Source: Candidatus Hydrogenedentota bacterium (GTDB lineage Bacteria > Hydrogenedentota > Hydrogenedentia > Hydrogenedentales > CAITNO01). Taken from it: DNA of 10,168 bases. The notes beneath the pieces are model-generated. The model was not told where the DNA came from and made no database searches. It saw only the letters and a list, made by a program, of their open reading frames with translations. Positions 6,791 to 10,168 of the stretch are shown here, in pieces. The stretch covers positions 1 through 10,168 of the forward strand of contig JAKPUV010000036.1 of assembly GCA_029554925.1 (NCBI GenBank), given 5' to 3'. The translations under genes and the position numbers were made by a program. Within the stretch, counting starts at the first letter, position 1; the number at the start of each line of letters is the position of its first letter.

Positions 6791-7602
6791 GCGACATTCA
6801 CTCCCATGTCTTCCTGCGCGAAAAGGTATTCGGGCATCCGCTCCCGGATTCCCTGGAGGAGGTAAAGGCCTTTCACGATTTTCTGCGGGGCAAGGAGTCC
6901 GTCCGTGTGCACGGCGATCCAGTCCCGGGCCACCTCCAACTGGAGCTGGGGGTGTCCGAGGAGAAGCTCCATCATGCGCGGGTTGCAGAAGTCGTAGGCG
7001 AACTTCCGGTCCATGCAGGACACCCGGAAAGTCCTGGAAAACTCGATGGACTCGAAATCAATGTCACCGCACCCCGACAGGCCCGCAAAACCGCCCAAGA
7101 GCCCCTCCGGCCCGAGGGCCAGCCCGGGAAAGGGGCGTTCGAGCTGGAGAAGCATGATCGTGGCGCGGTGGGTGGCCTTGTCCTTCCCGCGCCCGGTGGT
7201 GCAATGGTAGTCAAAGGCAAGCACCCGCAGGTTTCCCAGCCTGCCGCCGAGGATGTTCTCGCAGAACTCGTCGGTGGCGTTTTTCCTCACCGCCGCAAGA
7301 AAATCAAACTGCCGGTGCACCACGGCGTTGTAGTCCTGGTACTGCAAGCGCAGCTGTGCGGCCAGGGCTTTCATGGCCCTCTTCCGTCTGTCCCGGAGAA
7401 GAAGCTTCAGCAGCGCGAGGATCGGGATCGCTGCGGCAAGCGCCCCAAAGACCAGGTATTGATAGTGCGCGGCATACTGCAGGTTCATGCGCGGATGGGT
7501 GTCCGGTGAAATGTCATGACGGGGGGCGGCGGCCCCCCGGCCGGGAGAAGATATCTTTAAGGGCCTGAAAGGCGCAACCGGAGCGGTCAGGTTTCTGATC
7601 AT
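6775..7602 (-). CDS. Single-pass membrane protein of unknown function, tandem paralogue B
   Basis: The function is not recognised. From the ATG at 7600-7602 it has 275 residues. That start makes an ATGA overlap with the previous stop and has AGGA about 7 bp upstream. The alternative ATG at 7486-7488 (237 residues) gives the same layout as paralogue A but has no visible Shine-Dalgarno. The intervening 38 codons use codons rare elsewhere here (AGA, TTA, ATA, TCT), so the shorter start may be the true one. Counting from 7488, a hydrophobic segment lies at about 11-31, then a basic stretch (RDRRKRAMKALAAQL). The soluble domain shares with its neighbour AFDYHCTTGRGK (91-102), LQLERPFP (114-121), GDIDFESIEFS (141-151), AYDFCNPRMMELLL (164-177), DWIAV, and a C-terminal IRERMPEYLFA. 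It lies between its paralogue and lemA in one operon. Confidence 0.82.
   Translation of the reverse strand: MIRNLTAPVAPFRPLKISSPGRGAAAPRHDISPDTHPRMNLQYAAHYQYLVFGALAAAIPILALLKLLLRDRRKRAMKALAAQLRLQYQDYNAVVHRQFDFLAAVRKNATDEFCENILGGRLGNLRVLAFDYHCTTGRGKDKATHRATIMLLQLERPFPGLALGPEGLLGGFAGLSGCGDIDFESIEFSRTFRVSCMDRKFAYDFCNPRMMELLLGHPQLQLEVARDWIAVHTDGLLAPQKIVKGLYLLQGIRERMPEYLFAQEDMGVNVAWTQS
7521..7538. other. Strong GC hairpin in the leader or N-terminus of paralogue B
   Basis: GGGGGGCGGCGGCCCCCC is a perfect 7-bp stem with a GGCG loop. It lies in the AT-richer stretch 7489-7602, next to the palindromes GTCATGAC (7513-7520) and AAGATATCTT. No T-run follows on either strand, so it is not a typical intrinsic terminator. 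It could tune expression within the operon if the downstream ATG at 7488 is the true start. That role is inference. Confidence 0.4.
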
Positions 7603-8282
7603 GCCCGTTCCTGTCCCGCTGCGGCGGTGTCTGCAAACAGATGCTCCGGGAACAGGTTCCTGATCTCGTGCGGCAGATTGATGCGGACCAGGATTTCCTC
7701 CGGGCTCAGGCATTTCTCCATGGCCACGGCGAGCCAGTCGTTTTCTATCTCAAAGGCGATCTTCCGGTGCTTCAGGAGGAACTCCATCATGCGCGGGTGG
7801 CAGAGGTCATAGGCGAGGCGGCGGTCGCGGGACTGCACGTGGAAGGCGTTCGAGAACTCGATGGACTCGAAGTCAATGTCGCCCAGCCCCAGCATGTCGC
7901 CCAGCCGCTCCAGAAAGATCTCGGGGCGGACGGTGACCTCGGGGAAGGGCCGTTCCAGCCGCAGGAGGAAGAAACTGAACTGGTGGTGCTGGGTGTTCTT
8001 GCCGCTGCCGGTGGTGTAGTGGTAGTCGAAGATCAGCACCTGCCGGCCCCGGTGGACGCCGTCCAGGATGTTCCTGGCGTACCGGCTGTGCCCCTGGTTG
8101 ATGCGGTTCAGAAACTGGAACTGCTTGGGGATGCCCCGGCTGCGGGCGTGGTAACGGAGCCCCAATTGGGCGGCCAGCGCCCGCATGGCCTCCGTGCGCT
8201 GCCGGTCGGCCAGGAACGCGAGCATGCCCACCACGATTATGACGCAGACGAACATTGCGAAGAGGAAAAAGCCCGGCTCCAT
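7599..8282 (-). CDS. Single-pass membrane protein of unknown function, tandem paralogue A
   Basis: The protein has 227 residues. The ATG at 8280-8282 is preferred because it opens directly into a hydrophobic segment (FFLFAMFVCVIIVVGMLAFL, 5-24); GGGAGG lies about 11 bp upstream. The frame stays open upstream, but that part is Arg-rich and overlaps a repeat. After the anchor comes a basic helix (DRQRTEAMRALAAQLGLRY), then a compact domain with IFDYHYTTGSGK (84-95), LRLERPFP (107-114), GDIDFESIEFS (134-144), AYDLCHPRMMEFLL (157-170), NDWLAV (181-186) and IRNLFPEHLFA (207-217). The same blocks recur in the next gene, so the pair arose by tandem duplication. I do not recognise a named family with certainty. 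One-pass proteins with an 'FDYxYTTGSGK...GDIDFxSxEFS' pattern occur as hypotheticals in several phyla. It is the first gene of the four-gene set with lemA; repeats lie just upstream. Confidence 0.85.
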   Translation of the reverse strand: MEPGFFLFAMFVCVIIVVGMLAFLADRQRTEAMRALAAQLGLRYHARSRGIPKQFQFLNRINQGHSRYARNILDGVHRGRQVLIFDYHYTTGSGKNTQHHQFSFFLLRLERPFPEVTVRPEIFLERLGDMLGLGDIDFESIEFSNAFHVQSRDRRLAYDLCHPRMMEFLLKHRKIAFEIENDWLAVAMEKCLSPEEILVRINLPHEIRNLFPEHLFADTAAAGQERA

Positions 8283-8387
8283 AAATGCGACATCCTCCCG
8301 TGAACTGCGGACACGCCGCCGAACAGCGGCACCAGCATACCACCGGAAACGCCGGGGACGCACGGAGCGCCGGAGGCGTTCCGACAA

Positions 8388-8530
8388 GAGATTGCCACGT
8401 CGGCCGGGGCGGCCGGCTCGCAATGACGCGGCGAGCGATGGCCTTATGACAAACCGGCCCGTGCCGCGCCATAGCGATGACTGCGGAAAGGCGCGTCATT
8501 GCGAAGGAGCAGAGCGACTGAAGCAACCTC
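8388..8530. repeat. Paired 'GTCATTGCGAG' repeats forming a MITE-like inverted element
   Basis: Copy 1 (8388-8429, minus orientation) runs from GAGATTGC to CGCAATGACG. Copy 2 (8494-8530, plus orientation) runs from CGTCATTGCG to GCAACCTC. The inner ends CGCAATGACG (8419-8428) and CGTCATTGCG (8494-8503) are perfect 10-bp inverted repeats. The outer ends GAGATTGC and GCAACCTC are inverted with one mismatch. The core matches the widespread bacterial 'GTCATTGCGAGGAGCGAAGCGACGAAGCAATCTC' intergenic repeat, eroded here. The element lies in the 297-bp gap between the DUF2723 gene and the LemA operon. That gap has no credible gene. The first operon gene's promoter should lie in or beside it, but no clear -35/-10 pair is visible. 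Confidence 0.7.
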
Positions 8531-8579
8531 GTTCTCGCTTGGGCTTCGGTTCGCACGATGCCTTGTTCGGCCCCGCGGG

Positions 8580-10168
8580 CTACCTCGCCGCCGTGCGCGC
8601 CTCCAGCCGCTCCATGTTCCTCCGCGCCTCGGCGAAATGGGGGAGGGCGTCGAGGGCGCGGGTAAAGTATTCCCGCGCCGCGTCGTACTCGCCGTACCGC
8701 GCGCAGAGGGCCCCCGCGTTGTTCAGGATCGCCGCGTCTCCGGGGCCGTAGGCGGTGATGCCGTCCTCCAGCAGACGCAGCGCGCGGCGCAGGAGAGGTT
8801 CGGTGTCCGCCGGGGGGACGGCGCTGGCTTGGCGTTCCCGCAGAGTTTCCTCGGCACGGCGGAAACAAATGTCCGCGCGGATCGCATCGGCGGTGAACTC
8901 GCCGGTGAAGGAGTCGCGGTCCGGCCAGTCATAGTCGTGCTGGCAGTCACGCGGCGGCGGGTCCGGCTCCCCCGGACGCAGCACCCGCCAGAGCAGCCCC
9001 TCGGGCACCGCGCGGTTGCCCGATTCGGGCCGGAACCGGACCGGCTTCTCCATGTAAAGCGGACGGTCGGTGTTCAGCAGCAGGGCCTCCAGCAGTTCGG
9101 GGTCATACCGGCGCAGGGGAAACTCCCCCACCTTGGCGCGCAGTTCCGGGGGGATGCCGGGCATGCGGTCCACCTCCAGATAGCCGTATTTGCGCAGGTC
9201 TTTCACGTCGGGACGCAGGCCGAGGACGGTCTGCAGGTACATCACTCCGAACCCCGCATGGTCCGACTCGGAGACATAAAAGGAATTCTCGGGCAGCGTG
9301 TCCAGAACGTTACTGGCGTAGCACTCGACCCAGCGGTAAGAGGAACGGTCAACGGCGGCCCAGTCCGGACGCAGGGTGGCCAGGAGCAGGAGGGAGGCCG
9401 TGGCGGACAGGGCGGCGCCCCATCGGCCAGTAAACCCCGGGACGCGCCGGGGCAGGTCCACCAGCACGGCCACGCACAGCACCCCGGCGAAGTAGGCGGG
9501 GATGGGGAACACGGACATGACCTGGAGCCATTCGCGGGTCAGCTCGAAGTTTTGCCAGAACGCGAACCCGGCGACGACCGAGCCGGAACAGGCGGCCAGC
9601 AGAAGCGCCAGGCCGCGGCGGCGGCCGCAAAGCACCGCGAAGCCCAGGAGATCGAGCCCCATCAGGCCCTGGGTCCACCACATGTTGAACAGCGCCGTCG
9701 CCTGAAGCCCCATGCGTTCGGCGGTGCGGGGGTACTGGGTCACCATGAAGTCAAACTGTGTCCGGCGCACATGCCGCCAGAAGGTGGGCCAGGTTTCCGG
9801 GTTGCCCCAGTCCAGCGGCGGGTTGGCCGCCGAGCGCACAGGGAGGTAGAGAAACAGCCCGACACATACGGCCGCGGACAGCAGCGACAGGAGCGCGTAG
9901 AACGCCCACCGGCGCACGGAGGGGAGGCCTCCGGCGTGCTGCGCGTCGCGGATCAGGACGTAGCCCGCAAAGCAGGGCGTCAGCAGGATGAACGTGTTGT
10001 GTCCCGCCATCCCCAGGCCGAACACGACGGCGAAGGCCGCCAGCGTGGCGTTGCTTCGGCTTTGCTCCCAGCAGACCAGCAGCAGGAGGGAGAGGCCGAA
10101 GAGGAACGCGTTCAGGGTGTACACCTCGGGGATGACCGCCTGCGCCAGCACGGCGGGAAGGAACCCGA
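8580..10168 (-). CDS. DUF2723 (TMEM260-like) GT-C-type membrane protein with C-terminal TPR, partial
   Basis: The last 529 codons are visible. The frame is open to the right edge and begins mid-protein, so the true start is outside the window. The first visible residues, LAQAVIPEVYTLNAFLFG, match the DUF2723 signature ('QAVxxEVYxLNxxF') found in the first luminal/periplasmic loop region. Several membrane segments follow: LFGLSLLLLVCW, TLAAFAVVFGLGMAGH, WAFYALLSLLSAAVCVGLFL, LGFAVLCG, AYFAGVLCVAVLV and ALSATASLLLLATL. A soluble region comes next (NVLDTLPENSFYVSESDHAG). The C-terminus has TPR-like helices, including AAILNNAGALCARYGEYDAA and REYFTRALDALPHFAEARRN. Vertebrate TMEM260 is a protein O-mannosyltransferase of the GT-C fold. 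Bacterial members probably transfer sugars from a polyprenyl carrier at the membrane, but their targets are unknown. The stop is TAG at 8580-8582, followed by repeats. Confidence 0.85.
   Translation of the reverse strand, partial: GFLPAVLAQAVIPEVYTLNAFLFGLSLLLLVCWEQSRSNATLAAFAVVFGLGMAGHNTFILLTPCFAGYVLIRDAQHAGGLPSVRRWAFYALLSLLSAAVCVGLFLYLPVRSAANPPLDWGNPETWPTFWRHVRRTQFDFMVTQYPRTAERMGLQATALFNMWWTQGLMGLDLLGFAVLCGRRRGLALLLAACSGSVVAGFAFWQNFELTREWLQVMSVFPIPAYFAGVLCVAVLVDLPRRVPGFTGRWGAALSATASLLLLATLRPDWAAVDRSSYRWVECYASNVLDTLPENSFYVSESDHAGFGVMYLQTVLGLRPDVKDLRKYGYLEVDRMPGIPPELRAKVGEFPLRRYDPELLEALLLNTDRPLYMEKPVRFRPESGNRAVPEGLLWRVLRPGEPDPPPRDCQHDYDWPDRDSFTGEFTADAIRADICFRRAEETLRERQASAVPPADTEPLLRRALRLLEDGITAYGPGDAAILNNAGALCARYGEYDAAREYFTRALDALPHFAEARRNMERLEARTAAR

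Noticed and set aside
5268..8486. Shared ATGACTGCG string near 5272 and near 8478 as a further repeat
   Set aside because: The match is only about nine bases with unlike flanks, which is expected by chance in this much sequence.
7873..8868. Minus-strand open frame of 331 codons spanning the repeat region and part of paralogue A
   Set aside because: The composition is Pro/Arg/Gly-rich, it overlaps two real genes out of frame, and its middle is repeat sequence.

Overview
This is a GC-rich, densely coded stretch of a bacterial chromosome. Seven genes are complete and two run off the edges, and all but one lie on the minus strand. No rRNA, tRNA, CRISPR array, transposase or phage gene is visible. 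The lineage is inferred, not proven. Secreted glycoside-hydrolase-like proteins, a Gfo/Idh/MocA oxidoreductase, a DUF2723 membrane protein with a TPR tail, and short dispersed repeats of the 'GGCACGGGCTTCCAGCCCGTG', 'GTCATTGCGAG...GCAATCTC', 'CGCAGAT' and 'CTCTGCGCCTCCGTGTGAG' types together suggest a Planctomycetes/Hydrogenedentota/Lentisphaerae-like bacterium.

Left part (1-4260, minus strand). The N-terminus of a secreted GH30-like hydrolase is cut by the window edge. A gap of about 275 bp follows, holding a G-quadruplex motif and two repeat remnants. Then come a secreted GH99/WbsX-like barrel protein with a C-terminal CBM9/DOMON-like domain, a membrane-anchored TlpA/ResA-type thioredoxin, and a Gfo/Idh/MocA sugar-type oxidoreductase. 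The hydrolases and the oxidoreductase fit carbohydrate use. The 70-80 bp gaps and separate promoter-like boxes argue against one tight operon.

Middle (4261-5390). A HAD-superfamily phosphatase is the only plus-strand gene. It diverges from the oxidoreductase gene across 49 bp and converges on the next operon. Between the convergent genes lies a perfect 25-bp inverted repeat whose right arm and loop encode the C-terminus (ending GTGFQPVSSGPRP) and stop codon of the neighbouring hydrolase.

Right-centre (5343-8282, minus strand). Four genes are tightly packed and overlap at every junction: two tandem paralogous single-pass membrane proteins of unknown function, a LemA-family protein, and an N-terminally anchored alpha/beta hydrolase. 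Each has a predicted N-terminal membrane segment, so the set looks like an envelope-associated module. It is the best candidate here for an uncharacterised system.

Right (8283-10168). About 300 bp without a gene hold two oppositely oriented copies of a 'GTCATTGCGAG' repeat, forming an element of about 143 bp with imperfect terminal inverted repeats. Beyond it is the C-terminal part of a DUF2723 (TMEM260-like) GT-C-type membrane protein ending in TPR-like helices; its start lies outside the window.
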